Assembly: GCA_965200095.1 (NCBI GenBank)
Contig: OZ241350.1
Coordinates: forward strand, 2,852,001-2,916,000
Direction of reading: 5' to 3'
DNA length: 64,000 nucleotides
Source: JANQOH01 sp965200095
GTDB taxonomy: Bacteria > Pseudomonadota > Alphaproteobacteria > UBA7887
Shown one piece after another: positions 1 through 8,337 of the stretch; position 1 is the first letter of the stretch, and each line of letters opens with the position of its first letter. The notes under the pieces are model-generated. The model did not search any database and was not told the DNA's origin. It saw only the letters and a list, made by a program, of their open reading frames with translations. Made by a program: the position numbers and the translations under genes.

Positions 1-538
1 CGAGGATTGCGATCAGTTCCAGACCTTCGCGCGCGAGGGCCTGGCGCGCGCCCTGAAGGCGGTCGACGACGGTGATCACGCGCCCGACGCGGCCGCCGGC
101 GGCGCGGACGGCGTTCACGGCCTGCATGGCGGACCCGCCGGTGGTGGTGACATCCTCGACCACGGCGACACGGGCGCCGGCGGGGATGTCGCGTTCGACG
201 AGTCGCTGCGTGCCGTGCTCCTTGGCGGCCTTGCGGACGCAGAACCCTTCGAGGGGGCGGCCGCGCTGTCCGCTGCGCAACACCGCGGCGGCGACGACGG
301 GGACGGCGCCCATTTCCAGCCCGGCCACGAAGCGCGGTGGCGGAGCGCCCAGCGCGTCAAGAACGAGATCGGCGATCAGGGCGGCGCCTTCCGGGTGGAA
401 GGTGGTCTGTTTCATGTCGAAGTAGAAGCGGCTCACAGCGCCCGAGACGAGTTTTGTCTCTCGGCCCAGGATGAGCGATTTCGCGGCCACGAGATCGCGC
501 AGGGCGCGGCGGCGGTCGGCGGCGGTTTCGGCGGGCAT
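1..538 (-). CDS. pyrE: Orotate phosphoribosyltransferase, 3' end outside the window
   Basis: Transfers the phosphoribosyl group of PRPP to orotate, giving OMP in cytosolic pyrimidine synthesis. The frame opens at the ATG at 538 (MPAETAADRRRALRDL) and stays open to base 1, so about 179 residues are visible and the C-terminus lies outside. The PRPP loop VVEDVTTTGGSAMQAV is intact around residues 133-148, and RFYFDMKQTTFHPEG and FVAGLEMGAVPV match the family core. It is well separated (about 200 bp) from the restriction gene upstream, so it probably has its own promoter. Identification rests on the PRPP motif and colinearity with known OPRTases. Confidence 0.93.
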   Translation of the reverse strand, partial: MPAETAADRRRALRDLVAAKSLILGRETKLVSGAVSRFYFDMKQTTFHPEGAALIADLVLDALGAPPPRFVAGLEMGAVPVVAAAVLRSGQRGRPLEGFCVRKAAKEHGTQRLVERDIPAGARVAVVEDVTTTGGSAMQAVNAVRAAGGRVGRVITVVDRLQGARQALAREGLELIAIL

Positions 539-741
539 GGCGCCTCCGTCGGGTTCGGTCGCGCCGCCATCATACCCGCTGCCGCGCGCGCGGCGATCCG
601 CCGACACACAGGCAGTCGGTCGCGACGGCATGGGCGCCGTTTCCCGGGAGCGCCGGCGTCCCGCCGGCCCGCGCGCACAGCGCGCGACGGTTATGGCCGC
701 GGCGGCAAACGGATTGCGGCCCCGCGTCGCAACCTTCGTCC

Positions 742-1326
742 TTACCCCAACGGCTTCTGGCCGGTTATACGGCTTATCAGTTGGACGGCGCTCGACAGGT
801 TTCCGCCCCATTCGTTCAGCCATGCGGGAACGCGGTCGGGCTTCACGCTCAACCATGCGGTGTCCCTGCCGCCGCTTCCGCCGTGTTGCGACCCCATTCC
901 CTCGGCGCCGCCGGCCCAACTTTCCAGTATCGCTCTCTTGGGCAGTATCCAGCAATGCGCGTCGAACGGGCCGATGCCGAGGCAGACCGCAAAGTCGTAA
1001 TTCTGGTCGCGCAGCTGCTGAAATTTATACAAGCCGGTTTTCCAAAGCATGCTCATTTTTATTTCGGCGCGCTTGCCGCCGATGAGTCGGTCCGCCTCCG
1101 CGTCCGGGGATCGGGCGATGTCGAAGCCCTTGCACGCCAGCCAGCCGGAAATCAGCTTTTCGCCGATAGCGCCTTTCGTTTTCGACGGCTTCGCCCTTAT
1201 CCAGTCGAAGGGACTCCCTTGCCACGAAGCGTCATCCGGCGTCGGGTAATCCGGTTGCAGCTCTTGAGAAAAGGTCGCCAGAATCTTGACTTCGGGGTCG
1301 CGGATCGACGGCATGTCCCTCTCCAT
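742..1326 (-). CDS. Probable type II restriction endonuclease, PD-(D/E)xK fold
   Basis: A 194-residue protein encoded directly after, and overlapping by 95 bp, a beta-class DNA methyltransferase on the same strand. This is the usual layout of a type II restriction-modification pair. The central block carries E56 (KGAIGEKL), D79 (EADRLIGG) and E88-I-K90 (RAEIKMS), a spacing that fits a PD-(D/E)xK nuclease site; the D-x8-E-x-K core is the main support. No close named enzyme is recognised, so the recognition sequence is unknown. An alternative start is the ATG at 1314 (MPSIRD). The long overlap means translation of the nuclease is probably coupled to, or delayed after, the methyltransferase. Confidence 0.72.
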   Translation of the reverse strand: MERDMPSIRDPEVKILATFSQELQPDYPTPDDASWQGSPFDWIRAKPSKTKGAIGEKLISGWLACKGFDIARSPDAEADRLIGGKRAEIKMSMLWKTGLYKFQQLRDQNYDFAVCLGIGPFDAHCWILPKRAILESWAGGAEGMGSQHGGSGGRDTAWLSVKPDRVPAWLNEWGGNLSSAVQLISRITGQKPLG

Positions 1327-2149
1327 GGATTACGGGCCCGGCGAACCCGAGGCGGCGTCGCATGACCCGGATCGCCTCCGGGTTGTTGTCCACCAGAACG
1401 GCGCTCCGGCCGGCGCGGAGGGCGGCCTCGCCGGTCGTTCCGCTCCCCGCGAAGAAATCCAGCACCCTGTCGCCGGGGTTCGAGTGAACGCGGACGATAC
1501 GGTTCAATATCGCTATCGGCTTCTGCGTCGGATAGCCCGTCTTTTCCCTGCCGTTCGGACTCACGACCGTCTGCCACCACACATCGGTCGGCGTCTTTCC
1601 CCGCGCCGCCTTTTCCGGCCCCGCGAGACCGGGCGCCATATACGGGATGCGGTCGATATCGTCGTAGCGATACGTATATCTGTCCGGGTCCCCGGCGTAC
1701 CAGAAGATGTTGTCGTGTTTGGCGGACCAGCGTTTCCTCGATCGCGCGCCGTAGTCGTAGGCCCAGACGATCTCGTTCATGAACGACTCGCGACCGAATA
1801 TCTCGTCCAGCAACAGCTTGCAGTAATGGGATTCGCGATAGTCGATGTGAAGGAAGAACGACCCCCGGGGAGACAGGACTCGCCGGGCCTCCCTCAGCCT
1901 CGGCCCGAGGAACCCTATGAAATCGTCGAAATTGTCGTCGAACGAAGATTCGCCGACGACCCGGGTCCTGTATCGCTTGCCCCCGAAGCCGGTGCGGTCG
2001 CCGCGCTCGTCGCGAACCGTCTTCAGCCGCTTGCGGGACTGAACCTTCCCGGTATTGAACGGCGGATCGACGTATATGAGATCGAACGAACCGGCCTCGA
2101 AACCCGATACGACATCCAGGCAATCGCCGAAGTGAATGTCCAGACTCAT
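1232..2149 (-). CDS. Type II DNA methyltransferase, beta class (N6-adenine or N4-cytosine)
   Basis: A 305-residue SAM-dependent amino-methyltransferase. Motif order defines the beta class: the catalytic motif IV (YVDPPFNTG, DPPF at residues 28-31) comes first, and the SAM-binding motif I (DFFAGSGTTG, 231-240) comes late, with the target-recognition region between them. The ATG at 2149 (MSLDIHFGDCLDV) was chosen because it places the family-conserved GDCL/DLIYVDPPF strand at the N-terminus; the frame is open further upstream, but that part is low-complexity shadow. DPPF favours adenine as substrate but does not prove it. Its partner nuclease overlaps the 3' end, and the pair looks intact. Confidence 0.9.
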   Translation of the reverse strand: MSLDIHFGDCLDVVSGFEAGSFDLIYVDPPFNTGKVQSRKRLKTVRDERGDRTGFGGKRYRTRVVGESSFDDNFDDFIGFLGPRLREARRVLSPRGSFFLHIDYRESHYCKLLLDEIFGRESFMNEIVWAYDYGARSRKRWSAKHDNIFWYAGDPDRYTYRYDDIDRIPYMAPGLAGPEKAARGKTPTDVWWQTVVSPNGREKTGYPTQKPIAILNRIVRVHSNPGDRVLDFFAGSGTTGEAALRAGRSAVLVDNNPEAIRVMRRRLGFAGPVIHGEGHAVDPRPRSQDSGDLFSRAATGLPDAG

Positions 2150-2175
2150 CGGCTTCGCGCGGGTTCGGGGCGCGC

Positions 2176-2952
2176 CTACATCGCCGTGATGCCGCCGTCG
2201 ACGACGAACTCGGCGCCGGTCATGTATTTCGACTCGTTCGAGGCGAGATAGACGATCCCCCAGGCGATGTCGTCGGGCTCGCCGAGGCGGCCCAGAGGGA
2301 CCTGACGCTCCAGCTTCGCCCGGATGACATCCGGGTCCGGCGCGCGGTCGATCATGGCGCGCACCATCGGCGTGTCGATGAAGGTGGGGTGAACCGAGTT
2401 GCAGCGGATGTTGTAGCCCTTGCGCGCGCAATGCAGCGCCACCGATTTGGTCAACAGCCGCACCGCGCCCTTGCTGGCGTTGTAGGCCGCCAGATTATGG
2501 CCGCCGATGATCCCCGAAACCGACGAGATGTTGACGATGGAGCCGCCCGCGCCCTCCTCGCGCGATGTGCGCTTGATCGCCTCCACCCCGTATTTGCACC
2601 CTAGGAACACGCCGTCGGCGTTCACCGCCATCACCCGCTTCCAGTCCTCCAGCGAGGTCTCCTCGACGGTGCCCATCGTGCCGACGCCGGCCGAGTTCAC
2701 CACGACATCGAGGCGTCCGAAGCGCTCCAGCGCCCCGGCGGTCGCGCGCTTCCACGCCGCCTCGTCGGTCACGTCGTGTTCGAGGAAGACAACCCCGCCG
2801 CCGATCTCCGCCGCCGCGGCCTCGCCGCCGTCGGCGTTGACATCGGAGATCGCCACGCGCGCGCCTTCGCCGGCCATGCGTTCGGCGGCGCGACGCCCGA
2901 TCCCCGACGCTCCGCCCGTGATCAGCGCAACCTTGCCGTCGAGCCGCCCCAT
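2176..2952 (-). CDS. Short-chain dehydrogenase/reductase (classical SDR)
   Basis: A 258-residue NAD(P)-dependent oxidoreductase of the classical SDR type. The cofactor loop TGGASGIG (12-19), the NSAG structural motif (86-89), the catalytic Ser in NISSVSG (about 144), and Y157/K161 of YNASK are all present. Asp at the end of beta-2 (AISDVN) favours NAD(H). The C-terminal GAEFVVDGGITAM is typical of 3-alpha/cyclopentanol-type SDRs. The substrate cannot be read from sequence. It ends 26 bp before the methyltransferase start and diverges from the dehalogenase gene. Confidence 0.9.
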   Translation of the reverse strand: MGRLDGKVALITGGASGIGRRAAERMAGEGARVAISDVNADGGEAAAAEIGGGVVFLEHDVTDEAAWKRATAGALERFGRLDVVVNSAGVGTMGTVEETSLEDWKRVMAVNADGVFLGCKYGVEAIKRTSREEGAGGSIVNISSVSGIIGGHNLAAYNASKGAVRLLTKSVALHCARKGYNIRCNSVHPTFIDTPMVRAMIDRAPDPDVIRAKLERQVPLGRLGEPDDIAWGIVYLASNESKYMTGAEFVVDGGITAM

Positions 2953-3041
2953 CGTCTCCGCCCCCGCTGCCGCGCCCGTTGCGCGGGAACGATAGCGGGC
3001 GCATGGTGCGCGTCAACCGTCCAGCCTGCGCGAGGCCCGCC

Positions 3042-3929
3042 ATGACCGAGATCTCCGCCGCCGACCCGCATCCGCGCCGGCGCATCGCCGTCGCCGATTC
3101 CGAAATGGCCTTTGCGGACGCCGGCGACCCGGCGGGGGCGCGGACCTTCGTGTTCCTTCACGGCAACCCGACCTCGTCCTATCTCTGGCGCAACGTCATC
3201 CCGCATGTCGCCGGCCGCGGGCGCTGCCTCGCGCCCGACCTGATCGGCATGGGCGAGTCGGGACCGTCGTCGGGCGGCTACCGGTTCGTCGACCACGCCC
3301 GCTATCTCGACGCCTGGTTCGACGCGCTGGAGGTCGACAATGCGGTGCTGGTCGTTCACGACTGGGGTTCGGCGCTCGGTTTCCACTGGGCGCGGCGCTT
3401 CCCGGAGCGGGTCGCCGGCCTCGCCTATATGGAGGCCCTCGTGCGGCCCCTGATCTGGGACGAATGGCCCGACGCGGCGCGCAAGTTCTTCCGGGCGCTG
3501 CGTTCGTCCGACGGCGAGAAGATGGTGCTGGAGCGCAACCTGTTCGTTGAACGCCTCCTGCCCGCCTCGGTTATCCGCGGTCTCGGCGAGGCGGAGATGG
3601 CGGTCTATCGCCGCCCCTTCGCCGAGGCCGGCGAATCGCGCCGGCCGACCCTGACCTGGCCGCGGCAGATACCCATCGGCGGCGAACCGGCGGATGTCGT
3701 GGCGTTCGCCGACGCCTGGGCCGCCTGGCTCGCCGTGTGCGAAACCCCCAAACTGTTCATCGACGCAAACCCCGGCACGATCCTCATCGGCGCCCAGCGT
3801 GAATTCTGCCGCGCCTGGCCCAACCAGACCGAAGTCACGGTCGCCGGGACTCACTTCATCCAGGAGGACTCGCCGCACGAGATCGGCGCCGCGCTGGCGG
3901 CCTTCGCCGATCGCCTCGACGACGGCTGA
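3042..3929 (+). CDS. Haloalkane dehalogenase (alpha/beta hydrolase, HLD-II type)
   Basis: Hydrolytic dehalogenase that turns a haloalkane into an alcohol and a halide. The catalytic pentad can be assigned: halide-stabilising N42 in HGNPTSSYLWRN, nucleophile D107 and W108 in VVHDWGSALGFHWA, acid E131 in YMEALV, and H271 in GTHFIQEDSP. E131 after strand 6 is the arrangement of subfamily II (DhaA/LinB-like). The length of 295 residues is normal. The start at 3042 (MTEISAADPHPRRRIAVADSE) gives a compact N-terminus; the frame is also open from 2979. It diverges from the SDR gene, with a short intergenic space for two promoters. The natural substrate is unknown. Confidence 0.92.
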   Translation: MTEISAADPHPRRRIAVADSEMAFADAGDPAGARTFVFLHGNPTSSYLWRNVIPHVAGRGRCLAPDLIGMGESGPSSGGYRFVDHARYLDAWFDALEVDNAVLVVHDWGSALGFHWARRFPERVAGLAYMEALVRPLIWDEWPDAARKFFRALRSSDGEKMVLERNLFVERLLPASVIRGLGEAEMAVYRRPFAEAGESRRPTLTWPRQIPIGGEPADVVAFADAWAAWLAVCETPKLFIDANPGTILIGAQREFCRAWPNQTEVTVAGTHFIQEDSPHEIGAALAAFADRLDDG

Positions 3930-3942
3930 GCGGCCGGCGCCC

Positions 3943-4926
3943 TCACGCCTCCGGCAACAGGCCCGCGGTGCGCGCGCGCTGACGCGCCAGCGCGTAGACC
4001 GTATCGAGCACCGGCGTCGCCGCGCCCGTCATGCGGGCGATCTCGACGACCGCGCCGATCAACGGTTCGAGCTCCACCTCGCGCCCGGCCTCGAAGTCCT
4101 GCAAGGTCGAGGTCTTGTGCGCGCCCACCGCGCCGGCGCCCGCGAGACGGCGGTCCACGTCGATGGGCATCCGCAGGCCGAGCCGCTCGCCGACCCCCTC
4201 GACCTCGACCATCGCCGCGCGCACTGCGGCGCGCACCGCTTCGTCGCCGGCGATCTCGGCCAGGGTCGCCCCGGTCAACAGGCTCACCGGGTTGAAGGTG
4301 GCGTTGCCCCACAATTTGATCCATATCTCGTCGCGGATGCGCGGGCGCACCGGCGCCTTGATCCCCGCCGCGATCATCGCCCGCGACAGCCGCGCGGCGC
4401 GTTCCGATCGTCCGCCGCCCGGCTCCCCGATGGGCACGCGGTCGAGGGCGACATGGCGCACCACCCCCGGCGCTACGGTCTCCGCCGCGGGATAGACCAC
4501 GCAGCCGATGACGCGCCCGGGCCCGATATGCCGCCACTGCGCCCCGTCCGCGTCGACGCTGCGCAACCGCCGGCCCTCCCAGGGGCCGTCAAGGCCGTGG
4601 AAGAACCACCACGGGACGCCGTTGACGGCCGGGACGACGACGGTCCGCGGCCCCAGCAACGGCGCGAGAAGCGGCGCGACGGCCGGCGCCGAATGCGCCT
4701 TCGTGGCGACGAACACATAGTCCTGAACGCCGGCCCCGGCGGGGTCGTCGGTACAGGCGGGGCGGGTAACGGTCTCGCCCCCGGCGTCGATCAGGCGCAG
4801 GCCCGCTCTCCTGATCGCTGCGAGCTTGTCCCCGCGCGCGATGACAGTCACCTCCGCGTCCGACCGCGCCAGCCGCGCCGCCAGATAACCGCCGATGGCC
4901 CCGGCGCCGAAAACCGCGATCTTCAC
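3943..4926 (-). CDS. Ketopantoate reductase (PanE/ApbA)-family oxidoreductase
   Basis: A 327-residue NADP-dependent reductase. The N-terminal Rossmann motif VKIAVFGAGAIGGYLAARL and the C-terminal helical signature IWIKLWGNATFNPVSLLTG (family K-x3-N) define the PanE/ApbA fold. A GTG at 4926 is used as start because it places the first beta strand (KIAVFGAG) at the N-terminus, 10 bp after the stop of the upstream ligase gene; no ATG fits. Many paralogues of this family reduce other 2-keto acids. The co-directional ligase gene, rather than pan genes, makes a catabolic role as likely as pantothenate synthesis. The product also keeps the NGVPWWFF motif seen in such paralogues. Confidence 0.83.
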   Translation of the reverse strand: MKIAVFGAGAIGGYLAARLARSDAEVTVIARGDKLAAIRRAGLRLIDAGGETVTRPACTDDPAGAGVQDYVFVATKAHSAPAVAPLLAPLLGPRTVVVPAVNGVPWWFFHGLDGPWEGRRLRSVDADGAQWRHIGPGRVIGCVVYPAAETVAPGVVRHVALDRVPIGEPGGGRSERAARLSRAMIAAGIKAPVRPRIRDEIWIKLWGNATFNPVSLLTGATLAEIAGDEAVRAAVRAAMVEVEGVGERLGLRMPIDVDRRLAGAGAVGAHKTSTLQDFEAGREVELEPLIGAVVEIARMTGAATPVLDTVYALARQRARTAGLLPEA

Positions 4927-4936
4927 GGCGCCGGCG

Positions 4937-6451
4937 TCACGGCGCCAGGCCGAGCGCCCGCGCGAGGCCGATGCGCTGCAACTTCCCGGTCGGCCCCTTC
5001 GGGATCTCGTCGACGAAGACCACCCGGCGCGGCGTCTTGAACGCCGCCAGCCGCTCCCCCGCGAAGCGGCGCAACTCGCCTTCGCTCGCCTGCGACCCGT
5101 CGCGCAGCACCACCGCCGCGGCGACCTCTTCGCCGAGAACCGCATGGGGCAGCGCGAACGTCACCGCCTGCGCCACCGCGGGGTGCTCCATGAGCCTTTC
5201 GTCGACCTCACGGGGGCCGACCTTCTCGCCGCCCCGGTTGATGATCTCCTTCAGCCGCCCAGTGATGGTCAGGTAGCCGTCCGCGTCGAACACGCCTTCG
5301 TCGCCGGTGCGGAACCACCCGTTCCGGAACGCCTCGCGGTTCGCCTCCGGGTTGTCCTCGTAGCCGGGGGTGACGCCGGGGCCGCGGATCGCGACCTCGC
5401 CCCTCTCGCCCGTCTCCGCAAACCCGCCGTCGCTACGCATGACGGCCACTTCGGGTCCTGCGGCGACGCCCACCGTCCCCGCCTTGCGCTCCGCAGGCGG
5501 CAGCGGGTTGCTCGTCATCTGGTGGCAGGCCTCGGTCATGCCGTAGGACTCGATGACCGGGGCCGCGAACTCGGCTTCCAGCGCTGCCATGACCGTGCGC
5601 GGCAGCGGCGCGGACGACGAACGCACGAAGCGCAGACCCGCCCTTGCGGCGGCGCCGGGGTTGCGCGGCGCGCGCGCCAGCACCGCCTGATGCATCGTCG
5701 GAACCGCCGTGTACCAGGTTGCGCCGGCGGTCCCCAACCATGCAAAGAAGCGCAGCGCGTTGAAACCCGGCGCGCAGAACACGCTTCCCCCCGCAGCGAG
5801 CGACGCCAGCACCGCGGCAACGAGCCCGTGGATGTGGAACAGCGGCATGACGTTGAGGCAGCGATCGCCGGGTCCGAGCGCCAGCGCCGCGGCGATCTGC
5901 CGCGCCGACGCGGCAAGATTGGCGTGCGTCAGCGGAACCTTTTTCGGGCGCGATGTAGTCCCCGAAGTATGCAGCATCAGCGCCGTGTCTCCCGGCGCCG
6001 CGGGCCTCGGGTCGGCGCCTGTCCGCGCCGGCGGCCCGGAGAGCGCGAAGAGGCCGGCGGGGCCCGACCCCTCCTCGAGTTCGAAGACCGGGACGCCGCG
6101 CCGCGCCGCCGCGCCGCGCGCCGGGCTGTCGGCGCCGGCCGCGAGGATCAGCGCCCGCGCGCCGAGGTCGCCGAGACAGAAATCGAACTCTTCCGCGCTG
6201 CTGGCGGGGTTGAGCGGCGCCGCGACGGCTGCGCTCGCGACGGCGAGAAAGGCGCTCGCCGCCGCCGGGCCGTTGGGCAGCACGATGCCCACCCGATCGG
6301 CGCGTCCGATTCCGAGCGCCGCCAGCGCTCCCGCGACTCCGGCGACGTGTTCGCGCAGATCGGCGTGAGTCGCAGGCGTCCGCCCGGGCGCCAGCAACGC
6401 CGGCGCCGGGGGCGCGCCGGCCGCGAGTAAATCGACAACCACATCCGCCAT
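4937..6451 (-). CDS. Acyl-CoA synthetase, oxalate-CoA ligase (AAE3/Pcs60)-like
   Basis: A 504-residue AMP-forming acid-CoA ligase. It has the AMP-binding loop HTSGTTSRPKKVPLTHANL (from 161), ESYGMTEACHQMTSNPLPP, the hinge GWFRTGDEG, GRLKEIINRGGEKVGPREVD and the C-terminal lysine motif PKGPTGKLQR. The run TSGTTSRPK-VPLT, together with PLFHIHGL, WYTAVPTMHQ, and MTEACHQM-SNPLP, matches plant AAE3 and yeast Pcs60 oxalyl-CoA synthetases, as I remember them, better than long-chain or acetyl-CoA ligases. Oxalate or another small dicarboxylate is therefore the best guess; this subfamily call is inference. It lies 10 bp upstream of the PanE-like gene, so the two are probably one transcript. Confidence 0.85.
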   Translation of the reverse strand: MADVVVDLLAAGAPPAPALLAPGRTPATHADLREHVAGVAGALAALGIGRADRVGIVLPNGPAAASAFLAVASAAVAAPLNPASSAEEFDFCLGDLGARALILAAGADSPARGAAARRGVPVFELEEGSGPAGLFALSGPPARTGADPRPAAPGDTALMLHTSGTTSRPKKVPLTHANLAASARQIAAALALGPGDRCLNVMPLFHIHGLVAAVLASLAAGGSVFCAPGFNALRFFAWLGTAGATWYTAVPTMHQAVLARAPRNPGAAARAGLRFVRSSSAPLPRTVMAALEAEFAAPVIESYGMTEACHQMTSNPLPPAERKAGTVGVAAGPEVAVMRSDGGFAETGERGEVAIRGPGVTPGYEDNPEANREAFRNGWFRTGDEGVFDADGYLTITGRLKEIINRGGEKVGPREVDERLMEHPAVAQAVTFALPHAVLGEEVAAAVVLRDGSQASEGELRRFAGERLAAFKTPRRVVFVDEIPKGPTGKLQRIGLARALGLAP

Positions 6452-6547
6452 GCCGTCGCAGACTCCGCCATCGCCGCCGCCGGCGTCAAGCGCGCCGGAG
6501 AGTCGCGGCGCCCGCGTCGACCATACGCTACGCCACGAACTCCGGAT

Positions 6548-7561
6548 TCAGGGCGCCAGGCGGATCATGAGTTTTCCGGTGTTCTCCCCGGCGTAGAGCA
6601 TGGCAATGGCGCCGGGGGCGCTCTCGAGGCCGTCGAGGATGTGTTCGCGGTAGCGCAGCGACCCGGCGTCGATCCATTCCAGCAGTCGGCCGCGCGCCCC
6701 GGCGAAGCGGTCGGCGAAGTCGAACAGAAGGAAGCCCTCCATGCGCGCGCGCTTCACCAGGATGTGGCGTTCGACGCGCGCGCCGGCGGGCCACGGATCC
6801 CAGCTCGCGATCGCCGCCGTGCCGCATACGACGACCCGGGCGCGCGGCGCCAGATGGCGATAGACTGCGTCCGAGATCTCCCCCGAAGTATTGTCGAAAT
6901 AGACGTCCACGCCTTGCGGACAGGCCTCGGCGAGCGCCGCGTCGAGATCGTCGGCGCGGTAGTCGAACGCCGCGTCGAAGCCGAATTCGTCGACGCAGCG
7001 ACGGGCTTTCTCCGGGCCGCCGGCGATGCCGACGGCGCGGCAGCCGGCAATCTTCGCGATCTGGCCGACGGCGCTGCCGACGGCGCCGGCGGCGGTCGAC
7101 ACGACGACGGTATCGCCCGGCCTCGGGCGGCCGACCTCGAGCAGGCCGAAATAGGCGGTCAGGCCGTTGATGCCGAGGACGCCGAGCGCCGTAGTCACGG
7201 GAGCGGCGGCGGAGTCGTGGCGGAACCACACGTCGCCGCCGTCGGACACCGCGAATTCCTGCCAGCCGAAAAGGCCGCACACAGTCTCGCCGACAGCGTA
7301 TTCGGGATGTCGACTCTCCACGACCTCGCCGACGGCGATGGCGCGCATGACCTCGCCCACGCCGACGGGCTCGGAATAGTTGGCTGCGGCGTTGACCCAT
7401 CCGCGCATGGCGGGATCGACCGACAGATAAAGGTTGCGTACGAGGAAAGCCCCCTCGTCCGCTTGCGGACGCGGCGCTTCGCCGATGCGGAAGCGGTCGG
7501 CCCCCGGGACGCCGACAGGGCGCGACGCGAGGATGACCTGGCGGTTCGAATCGTTACGCAT
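6548..7561 (-). CDS. MDR-family NADP-dependent oxidoreductase (CurA/YncB-like)
   Basis: A 337-residue zinc-independent medium-chain reductase of the leukotriene B4 12-hydroxydehydrogenase/CurA group. The diagnostic blocks are YLSVDPAMRGW near residue 45, GITGLTAYFGL-like (GINGLTAYFGLLEVG), VVVSTAAGAVGSAVGQIAKIAGCRAVGIAG (cofactor loop) and VDVYFDNTSGEISDAVY. No zinc ligands are present. Such enzymes reduce alpha,beta-unsaturated ketones or aldehydes with NADPH. The start at 7561 (MRNDSNRQVILASRPVG) is the family start. The YbhB gene lies 3 bp upstream, giving a two-gene transcript. Confidence 0.9.
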   Translation of the reverse strand: MRNDSNRQVILASRPVGVPGADRFRIGEAPRPQADEGAFLVRNLYLSVDPAMRGWVNAAANYSEPVGVGEVMRAIAVGEVVESRHPEYAVGETVCGLFGWQEFAVSDGGDVWFRHDSAAAPVTTALGVLGINGLTAYFGLLEVGRPRPGDTVVVSTAAGAVGSAVGQIAKIAGCRAVGIAGGPEKARRCVDEFGFDAAFDYRADDLDAALAEACPQGVDVYFDNTSGEISDAVYRHLAPRARVVVCGTAAIASWDPWPAGARVERHILVKRARMEGFLLFDFADRFAGARGRLLEWIDAGSLRYREHILDGLESAPGAIAMLYAGENTGKLMIRLAP

Positions 7562-7564
7562 CGC

Positions 7565-8068
7565 TCAACCGCGCCTGTACAAGCCCATGAGGCTCGTTTT
7601 CGCCAGGGTGTTGAAGTTGAGCGTGAAGCCGACGACGGCGGGCATGGCGTCGTCCGCGAGCGGCAGGCTCTTTTCCGACACCGCGAACAGCGTGAACAGG
7701 TAGCGGTGAGGGTGGTCGCCTTCGGGCGGGCACGGGCCGCCATAGCCGGGAGCGCCGAAATCGGTGCGCGTCTGCAGGGCGCCGGACGGGAGCAGGCCGG
7801 ACCCGGGCGCGCCCGCCCCGCGGGAAAGCGCGCGGGCGCCGGCGGGGAGGTTCACCACCAGCCAGTGCCAGAAGCCGCTGCCGGTCGGGGCGTCGGGGTC
7901 GTAACAGGTCAGCGCGAAACTGCCGGTTCCCTCGGGCGGGTCGCGCCACGAGAGCTGCGGCGAGGCGTTGCCGCCTGCGCAGCCGAAGCCGTAAGCCTCG
8001 GAAAGAACGTGCCTTTCGTCGAGATAGTCGCCATCGGCGAAATCCTCGCTCGTCAATGTGAACGCCAT
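7565..8068 (-). CDS. YbhB/YbcL-family Raf-kinase-inhibitor-like protein (PEBP fold)
   Basis: A 167-residue PEBP-fold protein. It shows the conserved SPQLSWRDPPEGTGSFALTCYDPDAPTGSGFWHWLVVNLP core and YGGPCPPEGDHPHRYLFTLFAV, including the anion-pocket D-x-D and H-x-x-R pieces. Bacterial members have no firmly known role. The start at 8068 (MAFTLTSEDF) is used because it begins the first beta strand. It is the promoter-proximal gene of a pair with the MDR oxidoreductase. Confidence 0.9.
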   Translation of the reverse strand: MAFTLTSEDFADGDYLDERHVLSEAYGFGCAGGNASPQLSWRDPPEGTGSFALTCYDPDAPTGSGFWHWLVVNLPAGARALSRGAGAPGSGLLPSGALQTRTDFGAPGYGGPCPPEGDHPHRYLFTLFAVSEKSLPLADDAMPAVVGFTLNFNTLAKTSLMGLYRRG

Positions 8069-8164
8069 GTCGCCGCTCCCTTCCCTGTTCGCGAGCCCGC
8101 GGCAAGAGTGGGCCGGGCGCGCCCGAGGCGCAAGCCGGCGGCGGTTCCCGTTCCGGCGGTCGCG

Positions 8165-8257
8165 ACCCGGCAATTCTCATTTCGGCGATGGACGTCTCCC
8201 CCCGGGAACGACCGCAACCGATCCGCCGCGGCGCCATGGGCCATGATGAGAATTGCC
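8165..8257. repeat. MITE-like palindromic element, copy 1 (short form)
   Basis: The left end CCGGCAATTCTCATTTCGG and the right end CATGATGAGAATTGCCGG are inverted repeats. The interior, read on the minus strand (CATGGCGCCGCGGCGGATCG, then GGTTGCGGTCG), matches the copies at 44559 and 48481, but this copy lacks their central hairpin. It contains no coding capacity and sits between the YbhB and coiled-coil genes. Confidence 0.8.
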
Positions 8258-8337
8258 GGTGGCGACCGCTTTCCCTTGTCCGGCGCGCCGGCCGCGTGCG
8301 AGAATATACGCGCATGCTCGGCACGGAGGAGGACTGC

